Shown: positions 8,903 through 17,977, numbered from the stretch's first letter. The stretch: DNA of 64,000 nucleotides from Lysobacter alkalisoli (GCF_006547045.1 NZ_CP041242.1:2242001-2306000), one strand, 5' to 3'. Numbers and translations: made by a program. The notes: generated from the sequence alone by a model not told the origin.

Positions 8903-9334
8903 CTACGGTGCGCCCGCAACCCGCACGCCATCGGCGACGATCCGGTACTCCACCGGATCCACCGCAAGCCCCTTGCCGCTGTCCGCACTGAAATGCGCGG
9001 CCTGTTCCGGCGTGAGCTGCTTGCGCTCCAGCACGCCATGCACCACCGCAGTTCCGCTCGTGTCCTTGGGCAGGTAGAACGCGTGGTTGCCAAACATCAC
9101 GCGCGCCACCTGGCCGTCGTGCTCCAGCATCATCCAGCAGCCCTTGGTCTGGCAGACCTCGGTGATACGGCCGCTGAAACGACGGGGCTCGCCGGCATGC
9201 TCCTCAAACGCCGTGATGGCCTGGGAGACCGGCACCGCCTGGCCGTCGGCAAAGGGCTCGCCATAGGTCGAGGCATCGCCCGCATGGGCGAGCAGCGCAA
9301 CGGTGGACAGCAGGCAGGCAGCAAGAACGCGCAT
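8903..9334 (-). CDS. Exported DUF4920-like protein
   Basis: This 143-residue protein has a signal peptide (MRVLAACLLSTVALLAHA), so it is periplasmic. The core keeps the hallmark RITEVCQTKGCWMML with two Cys, then an OB-like strand set (VARVMFGNHAFYLPKD, VVHGVLERK). DUF4920 proteins are uncharacterised, and the Cys pair may bind metal or be redox active. It is monocistronic, facing the SPFH operon tail-to-tail. Confidence 0.75.
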   Translation of the reverse strand: MRVLAACLLSTVALLAHAGDASTYGEPFADGQAVPVSQAITAFEEHAGEPRRFSGRITEVCQTKGCWMMLEHDGQVARVMFGNHAFYLPKDTSGTAVVHGVLERKQLTPEQAAHFSADSGKGLAVDPVEYRIVADGVRVAGAP

Positions 9335-9465
9335 GATGGGTTCCGGTTCGATGGCGGGATCGACTTCGACGATATCAAAACCGGGGTCGGCGTGGGCTTT
9401 TTCCCACCCTCAACCGGCGGAGGGCACTCAGGAAGATACAGGGGATGCCTGCCTGTAGAGCTCTC

Positions 9466-9945
9466 CTACTTTCCGTCAACAAGGATGTATTCGCTTCCCT
9501 TGCTCTTCCACGTCGAGGCATCCTTGTCGAGCCGGATGCAGGGCCGGCCACCGCAGGAAGTGATCTCGACATGCCGGGACGCTTCCATCACTTCCGCCTT
9601 GACCTCGGCGGCATCGGCGCGTGCCTGTGCGGCATTCAGGCGGTCGTTCGTCTGCTTCAGCAGGAGCATGCCGCCAGCCAGCAACAGCACCAGCACGCCG
9701 GCCACCGCCGCCACGATCTGCCAAGCTCGAACGATCGCCGGACGCAAGGCCGCCTCCATGCGCTGCTGGTGCTCATGGAACATGGCCACCATCGCCTGCT
9801 TGAACTGTGCTTCCTCGCGCTCGCGTGCGGCATGCAGCGCCTCCTGGGAGGCCTGCAATTGCCGCTGGTGATCGATGATCAGCTTTTCCAGGCGCCCGAA
9901 AATGGCGGTGACCTGATCCAAAGTGCCTTCCATGGTGCGATCCAC
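9466..9945 (-). CDS. Coiled-coil membrane protein at the end of the effector cassette
   Basis: The chosen start is a GTG at 9945, 7 bases after GGAGG; an in-frame ATG lies 12 bases later without a site. The 159-residue product has a long amphipathic helix (QVTAIFGRLEKLIIDHQRQL onward), one transmembrane helix (IVAAVAGVLVLLLAGGMLLL), a second coiled coil and a short outer domain with a Cys pair (ITSCGGRPCIRL). It starts 25 bases after the effector gene. It could be an inner-membrane immunity or accessory protein; I see no named family. Confidence 0.65.
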   Translation of the reverse strand: MDRTMEGTLDQVTAIFGRLEKLIIDHQRQLQASQEALHAAREREEAQFKQAMVAMFHEHQQRMEAALRPAIVRAWQIVAAVAGVLVLLLAGGMLLLKQTNDRLNAAQARADAAEVKAEVMEASRHVEITSCGGRPCIRLDKDASTWKSKGSEYILVDGK

Positions 9946-9970
9946 GTTCCTGCCTCCAGAGGTATTGTCA

Positions 9971-12439
9971 TCAGCGCGATAGCGCCGTTTCCTGCTGCAT
10001 CTGCCGCTGCTGTGCCTGCAACAGGGCCTGCTCTTCCTGCCGTTGGGTTTCAGCCGCCAGATCCTGCAGGCTCTGATCCAAAGGCTGGATACCGGCCTGG
10101 AAGCGGTCGACCGTGCAGTGGCGATCAAGCACGTTATTGTGTGGATGGGTCCAGGTTGCCATCAAGGTCTGACCGTCCCGGCTCAGCGCCAGCCCATCGA
10201 TACCCGGCATGTGCCTCACTTGGGCCTCGTGAGCCAGCGCGCCGGCCACGCTTTCCATCTGCAACCGATCGAGGTAGCCGCCGACCTCCGGCCCGGCCTT
10301 CTCCAATTGCTCCAATGCCTGACCGAACAGCGGATGGTCGCGACCGGACAGCTGTTGCTGCTGATCCCACACCCGCTGCTCCGCTTCGGCGACGATCTGC
10401 TGCCCGCGCTCGGACTCGGCGAATGCGATCGAGGCCTCGCGCATGCCCTGCTCGTCGCCAGCCTCCAGAGCAGCCAGGAACTGGCTGACCCGCGGATCGC
10501 GGGTCGTCGTGGTCTCGGGCGCGTCGATCGCCGGCGACGCGGTCACTCGCACCGTGTCCAGCGTCGGAATCCGTGCCTCCGCCTGTTGCTGCTGGTAGGT
10601 GGCTTCCAGTTCCTGCCGCAGGTTGCCCTTGGCCTGGCTGTCCCAGAGCAGGCCATCGTGGGTCCATTGGCCCTCGGCATCGCGCTGGTACAGCCGGCCG
10701 TTGGAGCCCACCACCCGACCCGGATTCTGCAAGGCCTGGGTCACCGCATCGGGCACCGAACCGTGTTGCGCCCAGCCGTTTTGCTCATGTATCTGCTGGA
10801 ACGTGGCCGCCATCGCCGCCGGCGTCTGCGCGGCGTTCTGCGCGATGATTGCCTGCGAGGCGGCCTCCAGCTCCGCCGCGCGCTCCGGACTCGCCTCCAC
10901 CCGCTCCGTCTTGTAGACCGCGCTGTTGATGCGGTAATCAACGAGGCGACTGACCTCCCGCGACCATTGCTGGGTGTCCGGATCGCGGGTCCACGCTGCT
11001 TCACGCGCACTACGTGCATCCTGGTCGCCGGCTTGGAGCGTGTACGGATCGCGTGATCGTGGCGGTGCGCCCAGCGCCAACTCGACCGAGGTGCTCGACG
11101 CCTGGTAGTCCAGCCGGTCCGATAACGCCGGATCTGCGGTCAGGGTTCGGGTCTTGTAGAGGGTCGAGTCGCGAGTGTGATAGCGCATCGCCTCGGCATC
11201 GATCGTACGCTCCTGATGCGTCCAGCCCTTTTCCGGGTGCTTCGGGTCGAAGGTCCAGGTTCTGCCCTCCGGATCCTGCTGGCGATTGATCTTGCGCTCG
11301 TCGAGCCAATCGGCCACCTTGTCGCCGGCCACCGCACCGACGATACCGCCGATCGCGCCAGTGACCAGCAGGCCCGGACCGCTCGTCACGCCTGCCGCCG
11401 CGCCCCCCGCCATGCCCGCCGCCGCGCCGCCCCAGCCGGTGACGTTCTGCACGGCAAAACGCTCGATACGCGACTGGGCGGCGGTGTTGTTGCCCTGGCC
11501 GCGCAACTGCGACATGCCATGGACCGTGTCGGCGGCGTCGTAAATTGACACGATCACACCGGCTGCGCCCAAGGCTTTCATACCCGTACCCGGCCGCAGC
11601 CCTTGACGCGTAGCCGCTGCTTCGGCAGCCAATGCGGTTTCACCGATTGCCACGCCTTGGGCTCCGAACCCGATTGGAGCCCGGGTCAGTCCGGACGCCC
11701 TGATCTCGGCCGACGAAGCGAATCTGGACAACTGGTTTGCATCAATATCCATCGCGCTTGCAAATTCACGCGACAGCGTCACCTTGCTGACCTTGGCGCC
11801 CGTGGTATCGGGTAAGGAAAAAAGGCCCTTCGGCGCTGCTTCAATGAATGGCGCCTGCACCTTGGGCAGCACGGCTTCCGCACCGCCCTGGACATAGAGC
11901 ACTTTCAGTTCCGCAATTGGCTGTCCACCCAAAGACCTTACGTTGGGGTTTTCCAGAAGGGTGGGAAGCTCGACCTTTCCGAAGACGCGCTCGATATTGG
12001 CATTCGATGCAACGACCTTGACATCGCCACGCAAGGAGCCGGCGAACTCACGTGAGGCCTCACCCCACAGGCAATTGTCGAGAGAGGTGGCACTGTTGAC
12101 AGCAGCCTTGGAGTCTCCGTAAAGAAAAGCCATCTTTGACTTTTCTGCTTGCGCGAGGCTCTGCCCATTCGCCCGAAATATTCGCTCGGCCGATTCGCTG
12201 ATTATGTCATCAGCGCTGGACAGAAATTTCGCGCGCGGCGTGTCATTGATAATAGGAAGCCCAGCTTGTCTTGCGAGCTCTTTTGCGATTGACTCAGAAG
12301 GAACATCGCCCACGGGTCGGCTATAGAGAACACCGCCATCCCCGGTGGCCTTCGCCGAAAACTCTCGAACAACCTCTCGAATTTCCTCCAACGAGGTCGC
12401 ATTGCGAATGCGTTCGATCTGAGGCCCATGGTCCATCAT
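9971..12439 (-). CDS. XVIPCD-type antibacterial type IV secretion effector (X-Tfe)
   Basis: An 822-residue protein. The C-terminal ~120 residues fit the XVIPCD secretion signal for VirD4: DHPLFGQALEQLEK, then LAHEAQVRHMPGIDGLALS, then the pattern IQPLDQSLQ, and a Gln-rich tail. The middle holds a Gly/Ala-zipper (WGGAAAGMAGGAAAGV and on, about 330-375) that could insert into or cross a membrane. The N-terminal ~190 residues (GGVLYSRPVGDVP; FAGSLRGDVKVV; VELPTLLENPNV) resemble, from memory, an unnamed toxin domain of Rhs-type proteins. The gene overlaps the upstream gene at ATGA. The N-terminal third is near 48% GC, the rest near 65%. Confidence 0.78.
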   Translation of the reverse strand: MMDHGPQIERIRNATSLEEIREVVREFSAKATGDGGVLYSRPVGDVPSESIAKELARQAGLPIINDTPRAKFLSSADDIISESAERIFRANGQSLAQAEKSKMAFLYGDSKAAVNSATSLDNCLWGEASREFAGSLRGDVKVVASNANIERVFGKVELPTLLENPNVRSLGGQPIAELKVLYVQGGAEAVLPKVQAPFIEAAPKGLFSLPDTTGAKVSKVTLSREFASAMDIDANQLSRFASSAEIRASGLTRAPIGFGAQGVAIGETALAAEAAATRQGLRPGTGMKALGAAGVIVSIYDAADTVHGMSQLRGQGNNTAAQSRIERFAVQNVTGWGGAAAGMAGGAAAGVTSGPGLLVTGAIGGIVGAVAGDKVADWLDERKINRQQDPEGRTWTFDPKHPEKGWTHQERTIDAEAMRYHTRDSTLYKTRTLTADPALSDRLDYQASSTSVELALGAPPRSRDPYTLQAGDQDARSAREAAWTRDPDTQQWSREVSRLVDYRINSAVYKTERVEASPERAAELEAASQAIIAQNAAQTPAAMAATFQQIHEQNGWAQHGSVPDAVTQALQNPGRVVGSNGRLYQRDAEGQWTHDGLLWDSQAKGNLRQELEATYQQQQAEARIPTLDTVRVTASPAIDAPETTTTRDPRVSQFLAALEAGDEQGMREASIAFAESERGQQIVAEAEQRVWDQQQQLSGRDHPLFGQALEQLEKAGPEVGGYLDRLQMESVAGALAHEAQVRHMPGIDGLALSRDGQTLMATWTHPHNNVLDRHCTVDRFQAGIQPLDQSLQDLAAETQRQEEQALLQAQQRQMQQETALSR

Positions 12440-12864
12440 GTGGAGGACTCCCCTGCTTCAAGGAGAGCCCATCCTTCCCGAAAAACAACCTGCCCCATGA
12501 ACCGGGCATCGGCATATTCGTTCAACAAGCCCGGCCTGGTCTCTGAAGCAGCGGCAGCCTGAATCATTCCGACGATCAGCTTTTTTGCCTCATCCGACTC
12601 TTCAGGAGAAAATGTGTGGCACATGCCAGGCATTGGCATTCCCACCCACTCCGTTCCTGGCCAGCCGAACGAGACGATTTCAATATTGAAATCGTTCTCA
12701 TTTTGCAAAAAAGTTCGACGAACTTCGCCGTAATAAGTCTCCCCCCTCAACTCCACTGCGAAAGTCTCGTGACCGCGCTCATCAGCGCCACGGACACTGC
12801 CGGAAAAGCGCGCTCGCCCTTCGGGGAACTGCTGCCAGTCAAACGGCTTTGGATATTCGCTCAT
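12436..12864 (-). CDS. Candidate immunity protein of the effector
   Basis: The start is the ATG at 12864, with GGAGT 10 bases before it; a GTG at 12882 is a weaker choice. The 142-residue acidic soluble protein (MSEYPKPFDWQQFPEG...) has no signal peptide. It overlaps the effector start by 4 bases and starts 5 bases after the previous stop. Small gene, coupling to a toxin gene and low GC all fit a cognate immunity role; no family was recognised, so the function is inferred from position. Confidence 0.6.
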   Translation of the reverse strand: MSEYPKPFDWQQFPEGRARFSGSVRGADERGHETFAVELRGETYYGEVRRTFLQNENDFNIEIVSFGWPGTEWVGMPMPGMCHTFSPEESDEAKKLIVGMIQAAAASETRPGLLNEYADARFMGQVVFREGWALLEAGESST

Positions 12865-12869
12865 CGCCC

Positions 12870-13073
12870 CTACTCCTTCCACGAATCCGACCCATCTTCG
12901 CCCAGCGCCTCCCGACCCTCTCCGCTCGCCTCGAATTCGAACTCGGCCTGCTCCATGACAGGACGATTCCTTTCCGCGCGCTCCATGAACGCTTCGAAGT
13001 TATTATGCAATCGGGCTGAGCGCGGATCGCTGCTATACGAATTGTATTCGCGCAGCTCGGTAGACAGGATCAT
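12870..13073 (-). CDS. Small acidic protein, first gene of the effector cassette
   Basis: Starting at ATG 13073 (AAGGA about 9 bases before), it encodes 67 residues beginning MILSTELREYNS, rich in Glu. The longer open frame upstream runs through a REP repeat and is not credible. It may be a secretion adaptor or a part of the immunity pair; nothing in the sequence decides. It is cotranscribed with the next three genes (gaps of -4 to 25 bases). Confidence 0.55.
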   Translation of the reverse strand: MILSTELREYNSYSSDPRSARLHNNFEAFMERAERNRPVMEQAEFEFEASGEGREALGEDGSDSWKE

Positions 13074-13164
13074 GGATTGCGTTCCTTTGCGGCATCGAAT
13101 GCGACGTAGCAGTGTCGGGTCCGGCGACGGCCTGACGGGGGCGGCCACGAAAGATGGTAACGCC

Positions 13165-13252
13165 AAAACAGGGGGCAGAGTGCTTTCTGGCAGGAAAAGT
13201 GCACTCTGGAAAGTGCAATCTGACTCCTGTTTTGGTGGACTCCTGTTTTGGT
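13165..13252. repeat. RAYT-associated hairpin repeat (GGGGCAGAGTGC family)
   Basis: It contains GGGGGCAGAGTGCTTTC, a matching GAAAAGTGCACTCTG arm, then two TGACTCCTGTTTTGGTG-like ends in tandem. The same element occurs cleanly at 22531-22580. It fills most of the gap 13074-13378; no gene is seen there. Confidence 0.6.
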
Positions 13253-13378
13253 GCGAGCAGGTGCGGCAATAGCTGAGTCGCAAGCATGCGGTGACCGCAT
13301 GGATTCCGGTGTGGCGGCCCGTCGTCGCGCCGGGAACAGACGAGCTTCGTCCTCTTCCAACGCTGGTACCCCCTTACT

Positions 13379-14692
13379 TCATCCGGAGATCTCGCGCACG
13401 GCGCGAACGGCGGCGTCGACTTCCTCCGGCGTGTTCACCAGGCTTGGCGCAAGGCGCGCGTAAGTGACTGCGTAAGGGCTGGTACTGGCGATGATGCGTT
13501 TGGCCAACAGCTGCCTGACCACTTCTTCGGGTTTGACGCCGTCTACTTCGAATGCAACCAGGCCGGCCGACAGGTCGCCGCTGCGCGGCGTATGCATCTT
13601 CACTTTCGGGTTCTCGGCCAGCCCGGACTTGAGCTGGTCGTTCAGCACGCGGATGCGGGCGGCGACCCGGTCGCGGCCCATCGCCTTGTGCATGCGGAAC
13701 GCGGCCGCCGCCGCCCACTGGTGCTCGAATGCATGGAAGCCGCCGGGGGTCATGCGGGCGGCGTTGGTCGGCGTCTTCGGTGCGCGGTTTTCGGTCCACG
13801 CGACATAGCTCTCCAGGTCGCTGAAATCGGGAACCGTCGGCCGCAGCCGTGCCCAGTTGTCCGCGCTCGCCTGGATCAGGCCGGTGCCGCGCGGCCCGAG
13901 CATCCACTTGTGCGTGCCCGCGCAGAAATAATCCGCGCCCATCGTGGCGACCGTCTCGTCGGCCGCGCCGAGTCCGTGCACGCCATCGACCACCAGCAGC
14001 ACCTCGCCGTGGCGCGTCTTCAGGGCGGAGGCGATCTCGCGGACCGGCAGGCGGATGCCGCTGCTCGAATGCACCCAGGTCACGCCGACCACGCGCGTCT
14101 TCGGTCCGATGCCCGCGAGCAGCCGCTCGATGATGCGGTCGGTGCTGGCATCGGCGGCCTCCTCGAACAGCGACACCTTGCGCATCGACGCACCGACCCG
14201 TTCGGTGGCGAGCCGGATCGACTCGTGGTGCGAGTAGTGGTCGTGCGTGGTGGCCAGCACCTCGTCGCCGGCCTTCAACGGCAGGCCGTGGTAGACCAGC
14301 GCCAGCGATTCGGTGGTGCTGCGGGTGAGGCAGATCTCGTCGGCCTGGCCACCGAGGTAGCCAGCCATTTCGGTCCGCACCTGCAACGGGATATTGTGCG
14401 CGTCGTCCTCGAACAGGGCCTCCTCGACGAAGCGGAAGGCGTTGCGGTCGATGGCGCGCCGATAGGCCTCGATCGCCTCGCGCACGGGTGCGGGATGGCT
14501 GACGATGAAGAAGCTCGCGAAGTGTGCGTAGGACGGATCAAGCGCGAACTGCGCGCGCACCCGGCTCCAGTCGGACAAATCCGGCACGACCGGCGTTTCC
14601 GCGGCCAGAGCAGCCAGCAGGCCGCCGGGCAATGCAGTCGTCGCCGCCAACATCGCCGGTGCCACCAGGAACTGTCTGCGCGTCACGGCCAT
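13379..14692 (-). CDS. Tat-exported class V aminotransferase (isopenicillin N epimerase-like)
   Basis: Start at ATG 14692, preceded by GAGGAGA; 437 residues. The N-terminus MAVTRRQFLVAPAMLAATTA is a twin-arginine signal, so the folded PLP enzyme would be exported. The fold-type I core shows VVDGVHGLG (PLP-binding Asp) and GTHKWMLGPRGTG with the Schiff-base Lys. Family members act as epimerases, desulfurases or lyases on amino acids; the substrate is not evident. It stands alone between repeats. Confidence 0.85.
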   Translation of the reverse strand: MAVTRRQFLVAPAMLAATTALPGGLLAALAAETPVVPDLSDWSRVRAQFALDPSYAHFASFFIVSHPAPVREAIEAYRRAIDRNAFRFVEEALFEDDAHNIPLQVRTEMAGYLGGQADEICLTRSTTESLALVYHGLPLKAGDEVLATTHDHYSHHESIRLATERVGASMRKVSLFEEAADASTDRIIERLLAGIGPKTRVVGVTWVHSSSGIRLPVREIASALKTRHGEVLLVVDGVHGLGAADETVATMGADYFCAGTHKWMLGPRGTGLIQASADNWARLRPTVPDFSDLESYVAWTENRAPKTPTNAARMTPGGFHAFEHQWAAAAAFRMHKAMGRDRVAARIRVLNDQLKSGLAENPKVKMHTPRSGDLSAGLVAFEVDGVKPEEVVRQLLAKRIIASTSPYAVTYARLAPSLVNTPEEVDAAVRAVREISG

Positions 14693-14789
14693 CGTCGCTT
14701 CTCCTCGTTTCGCCCCGGGGACACCAACAGGATCAACGCCCGAAGCAGGCGCAACCGGACAGGTGTTACCCAAAAAACCAAAAACAAAA

Positions 14790-14877
14790 CCGGGGTCAGA
14801 GTGGAATTTTTTCTACCCCCTGCCGGGACCGATACCTACGGGCAGGCATTGCAGCTACTCTGACCCCTGTTTGGCCA
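14790..14877. repeat. RAYT-associated hairpin repeat (GGGGTCAGAGT family)
   Basis: GGGGTCAGAGTGGAATTTTT near 14793 faces GCTACTCTGACCCCTGTTT near 14857-14875. It belongs to the same family as 13165, 22531 and 39374. The remainder of the gap 14693-15031 holds nothing I can support; a short open frame ending at 14994 has no recognisable content. Confidence 0.6.
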
Positions 14878-15031
14878 TCCTATTGGCACTCGCCGCAAGC
14901 CAAATTGCACCGCTGGCGAGAGCCTCTCCATATGCCGCTCGAGCTTCTGGAAGAAATCTCGGACGTCGTCAGACTGATGCAAGGCGCCCCCTAATCGCTC
15001 ACAAAATGCACATGTCGGGCCTGGCTCGACA

Positions 15032-15625
15032 TCAATTCAGGCGAACGCCAAGTTCCGGGGTGGCTTGCTCCACCCTCGCCGGGTCCAGTGCGTCCACCGT
15101 TGCCAGTCGCTGCCTGAGATCGTCGTCGGACAGGGCGCCCTCGCGGTGCAGCCACTTGAAGCGCGCGCGATGCTGCTCAGGGGTTTCGCTCTCGGGCATG
15201 AAGTCGTACTCGTTGCGGTACTGGACCGCGCGGCGCGATTCGATCTCCTGGAGGATGCGCTGGCCCTCTTCACCGTCGATCACGTACAGGTTGCCCTTGT
15301 CGGTGGGCACGATGGTGAAACGCGTAGTGCGAAAGCGATAGACCGCATAGCAGGCCGCACCGACCCAGAGCCAGATCGAGACCTTCAGCCCTTCGTCGCC
15401 CATGAGGCTGAAACCAGTCAATGCCGCGCCAAGCGCCAGCCACAACAGGCCCACGTTGCCCAACCACTGATTGCGCTCCAGCAAGGTCTGGCGGTCACGG
15501 CTGATGTCGGTATAGCCCACCGAGAACGAGCGGCTACCCGATGAGTCTTCGATGCTGTAGCCCAGGCTGTCTTCGTCGAAGACGAAGCGGATCTTGTTGG
15601 AGTTCTTCTGCTGCCTGATTTCCAC
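15032..15625 (-). CDS. Two-TM membrane protein, unknown function
   Basis: I place the start at GTG 15625, which has GGGGAA 6 bases upstream, giving 197 residues. The frame stays open to 15691, but that stretch is REP sequence. Two hydrophobic helices (NVGLLWLALGAALTGFSLM and VSIWLWVGAACYAVYRF) form a hairpin. They are flanked by a beta-rich N-terminal part and a C-terminal segment (FMPESETPEQHRARFKWLHR, then GALSDDDLRQRLATVDAL) with a SHOCT-like short helix pair. No named family recognised. Confidence 0.6.
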   Translation of the reverse strand: MEIRQQKNSNKIRFVFDEDSLGYSIEDSSGSRSFSVGYTDISRDRQTLLERNQWLGNVGLLWLALGAALTGFSLMGDEGLKVSIWLWVGAACYAVYRFRTTRFTIVPTDKGNLYVIDGEEGQRILQEIESRRAVQYRNEYDFMPESETPEQHRARFKWLHREGALSDDDLRQRLATVDALDPARVEQATPELGVRLN

Positions 15626-15670
15626 CCTGTTCCCCTTTAGCCGCAGTTCGGCTATCCCTAGTTGTTCAGC

Positions 15671-15726
15671 GGGAAAGTTTACTCTGACCACCGCTGCCTG
15701 GGACCAGTGGAAAGTCCACTCTGAGG
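15671..15726. repeat. REP-type repeat at the start of the 15.0-15.6 kb gene
   Basis: AAAGTTTACTCTGACC and AAAGTCCACTCTGAGGCC are two same-direction copies of the arm found in the other GTGCACTCTG repeats. The element overlaps the extended reading frame of the neighbouring gene. Confidence 0.45.
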
Positions 15727-15777
15727 CCGGTTCTGAAGCCGGTACCCAATGGCGAATGACCTGGCCCTGCTGTTTCC

Positions 15778-17127
15778 TCAGTCCGCATCCTTGACGATGC
15801 GTCCATCCTTCACGATTACCGCGAAGTTGCGCGCGGGATCGGCGATGACATCGAGATCCTGCAGCGGATCGCCGTCCACCAGCAGCAGATCTGCCAAGGC
15901 GCCCTCCTCCACCACGCCTAAGCGACCCTCGTAGGGGCTGCGCAGGCCTGACAACGCCAGCAGATCGGCATTGTCACGGGTCACCATCCGGAGGATCTCC
16001 GCCGGGGTGAACCACTCGCGCAGCAAGAGAATGAAGGCGTTCTGCTCGGTATTGAGCGCGGGCTCGAACAGGAAGTCCGTGCCCCAGGCCATACGCACGC
16101 CCGCGCGTTTGGCCAGTGCGATCGTGCGCGCCTGTCCTTCTATCACCGGCTTGCGTTTTTCGCGTCGCAGCGGATCCAACGCCTCGGTGCTCGGCCGCAG
16201 GGTCTGGGTGGACAGCCATACGCCGCGTTCCGCCATCAACGCCAGCGTCTCCTCGTCGAGCAACTGACCGTGCTCGATGCACTTCACCCCGGCCTCGATG
16301 GCACGGCGCACCGCGCGCGCCGTGTAGGCATGCACCATGACGTAGGTGCCCCAGTCCTCGGCCGCCTCCACGGCCGCGCGCAGCTCGTCGAAGGTGTACT
16401 GGGTGACGTCGATGGGATCGTAGGCCGACGAAGTGCCGCCCCCGGCCATCAGCTTGATCTGGCTGGCGCCCATGCGCAGGTTTTCGCGCACCGCGGTCAG
16501 GACTTCGTCGCGGCCGTCGGCGATGAAGGTCGCGCCCATCTCCTCGGCCATGGACGGCTTGCCGAAGAAGCGGCGCGAGCGCTCGTGCGGCTGGCGCATG
16601 TCGCCGTGACCCGCGGTCTGGCTGATGAAGGCGCCCGAGGGCCAGATGCGCGGCCCCTGCACCTTCCCCGCGTCGATGGCGGCCTTCAGCTCGAAGATCG
16701 GCCCGCCCGCATCGCGCACGCTGGTGAAACCGCGCAGCAAGGTGCGCTGCGATTCGGCCGCGACGATGGCCGTGAGCTTCTCCGGCGACGCGTCCGGCGC
16801 CAGCAGGTCGGCCTGCGGCAGGGCGGTGAACGTGCTGTGCCAGTGCACGTCGATCAGGCCCGGCATCAGCGTGCGTCCGCGCCCTTCGATCACGCGGGCC
16901 GATGCCGATGGCTGCACACCATCGCCGATGGCGGCGATGCGATTGCCGCGCACCAGCACGTCGGTGGACGGCCCCAGCACCCCGCGCGCGGTATCCAGCA
17001 CGCGAACCTCGCGGAACAGCAGTTCGCTCCCACTGGCGGGCGTTTGTGCATGGGCGAGCGCCGCAGGCAGGAGCAACAGCACGATCGACCACCGGCGCAT
17101 CAAGCTCATCACCATCATCATCTCCAT
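15778..17127 (-). CDS. Periplasmic metal-dependent amidohydrolase (imidazolonepropionase-like)
   Basis: This protein of about 449 residues has a signal peptide (SIVLLLLPAALAHAQ). Amidohydrolase-superfamily metal sites are visible: HxH in PGLIDVHWHST, the Lys that becomes carboxylated in IKLMAGGG, His in MVHAYT and CIEHGQ, and Asp in AWGTDF. It probably cleaves a cyclic amide or dipeptide in the periplasm, as related Xaa-Pro or organophosphate-active enzymes do. Several clustered start codons follow GGAGAGGATGGAG; the exact one is uncertain. Confidence 0.85.
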   Translation of the reverse strand: MEMMMVMSLMRRWSIVLLLLPAALAHAQTPASGSELLFREVRVLDTARGVLGPSTDVLVRGNRIAAIGDGVQPSASARVIEGRGRTLMPGLIDVHWHSTFTALPQADLLAPDASPEKLTAIVAAESQRTLLRGFTSVRDAGGPIFELKAAIDAGKVQGPRIWPSGAFISQTAGHGDMRQPHERSRRFFGKPSMAEEMGATFIADGRDEVLTAVRENLRMGASQIKLMAGGGTSSAYDPIDVTQYTFDELRAAVEAAEDWGTYVMVHAYTARAVRRAIEAGVKCIEHGQLLDEETLALMAERGVWLSTQTLRPSTEALDPLRREKRKPVIEGQARTIALAKRAGVRMAWGTDFLFEPALNTEQNAFILLLREWFTPAEILRMVTRDNADLLALSGLRSPYEGRLGVVEEGALADLLLVDGDPLQDLDVIADPARNFAVIVKDGRIVKDAD

Positions 17128-17167
17128 CCTCTCCGCATGATTCCCGCCCTGGCCTAGAAGCGCCAGG

Positions 17168-17977
17168 TCAGCCCGAACGCCGGCCCTTCAGGCGCGCGTC
17201 GTAGACGTGGCCGCCATGGTCGTAATCGACGTCGAGCACCTTGTAGCCCGCGGCCACCGAAAGATGTTCGGTGGCCACGTAGTTGATGGTCGCAAGCGCC
17301 GACCACGTCGAATCCGCGCCGACGCCCAGCCCGCCCGCATCCAGCTGGGCCTGCAGGGACCATGCCTCCGACAGGCGTCGGAACGCACGCAAGCCAATCA
17401 CCGGATCCACCCAATCGAAGCGCTCGCCGTAGCTGCGCGACGTACCCAGGGCGCTGACGGTCACGTCGTTGGAGATGCGCCACGCGCGCAGGCCTGCCAG
17501 CGCGTCGAGCGTGAAGTCCTGGGCTTCGACAAGCCGATAACCCGCTTGCGCGGTCGCGTTGAATTGCCGGCTGTCGACGCGGCCGTCGACGACCGTACTC
17601 GGCGGCACCGGCACGGGAAGCGGCGGCAGCGGGCCGAAGGCATGGTCATCGGAGGTGGCGACGTACATCACGTCGCCGGAGAACACGAACCGGTCGCGAC
17701 GCAGCCACAGGTTCGCGAACCCGCCGAATTCCAGTCCGTCCACAACATCGGAGAACGACTTCTCGACACCGATGGTCGACCCGCGCCGGAACGGGGAGAG
17801 CCTCCCGTCCAGACCGGCCGCCCACAGATAAGGAGTGACCTGCAGCGCATGGTCGGCACGATCCATCGTCGCCGGCGACGGCTGTGCAGAATCAGCGTGG
17901 CCCCCTGCATCCGCATGCGCCAACGGGCCTGCACAAAGCGCGAAGAAAGTAGTGAGAAAACCCTTCACGTTCGCCAT
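17168..17977 (-). CDS. Outer-membrane beta-barrel protein with a frameshifted C-terminus
   Basis: From ATG 17977 (after CGAGGA) it has a signal peptide ending near ALCAGPLAHADA, then alternating beta strands (LQVTPYLWAAGLDGRLSPF, FGGFANLWLRRDRFVFSGD) typical of an 8-12-stranded porin-like barrel. The frame stops at 17168 as ...DARLKGRRSG. One added C in GGCCGGCG would give LKGPAFGLTWRF and a stop at 17155, ending in the Phe that barrels need for BAM recognition. So a single-base deletion or sequencing error has removed the last strand. Confidence 0.75.
   Translation of the reverse strand: MANVKGFLTTFFALCAGPLAHADAGGHADSAQPSPATMDRADHALQVTPYLWAAGLDGRLSPFRRGSTIGVEKSFSDVVDGLEFGGFANLWLRRDRFVFSGDVMYVATSDDHAFGPLPPLPVPVPPSTVVDGRVDSRQFNATAQAGYRLVEAQDFTLDALAGLRAWRISNDVTVSALGTSRSYGERFDWVDPVIGLRAFRRLSEAWSLQAQLDAGGLGVGADSTWSALATINYVATEHLSVAAGYKVLDVDYDHGGHVYDARLKGRRSG

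Noticed and set aside
14524-14994. Plus-strand frame ending in PLELLEEISDVVRLMQGAP
   Set aside because: Runs antisense to the aminotransferase and through a REP hairpin; the tail alone has no recognisable homology.
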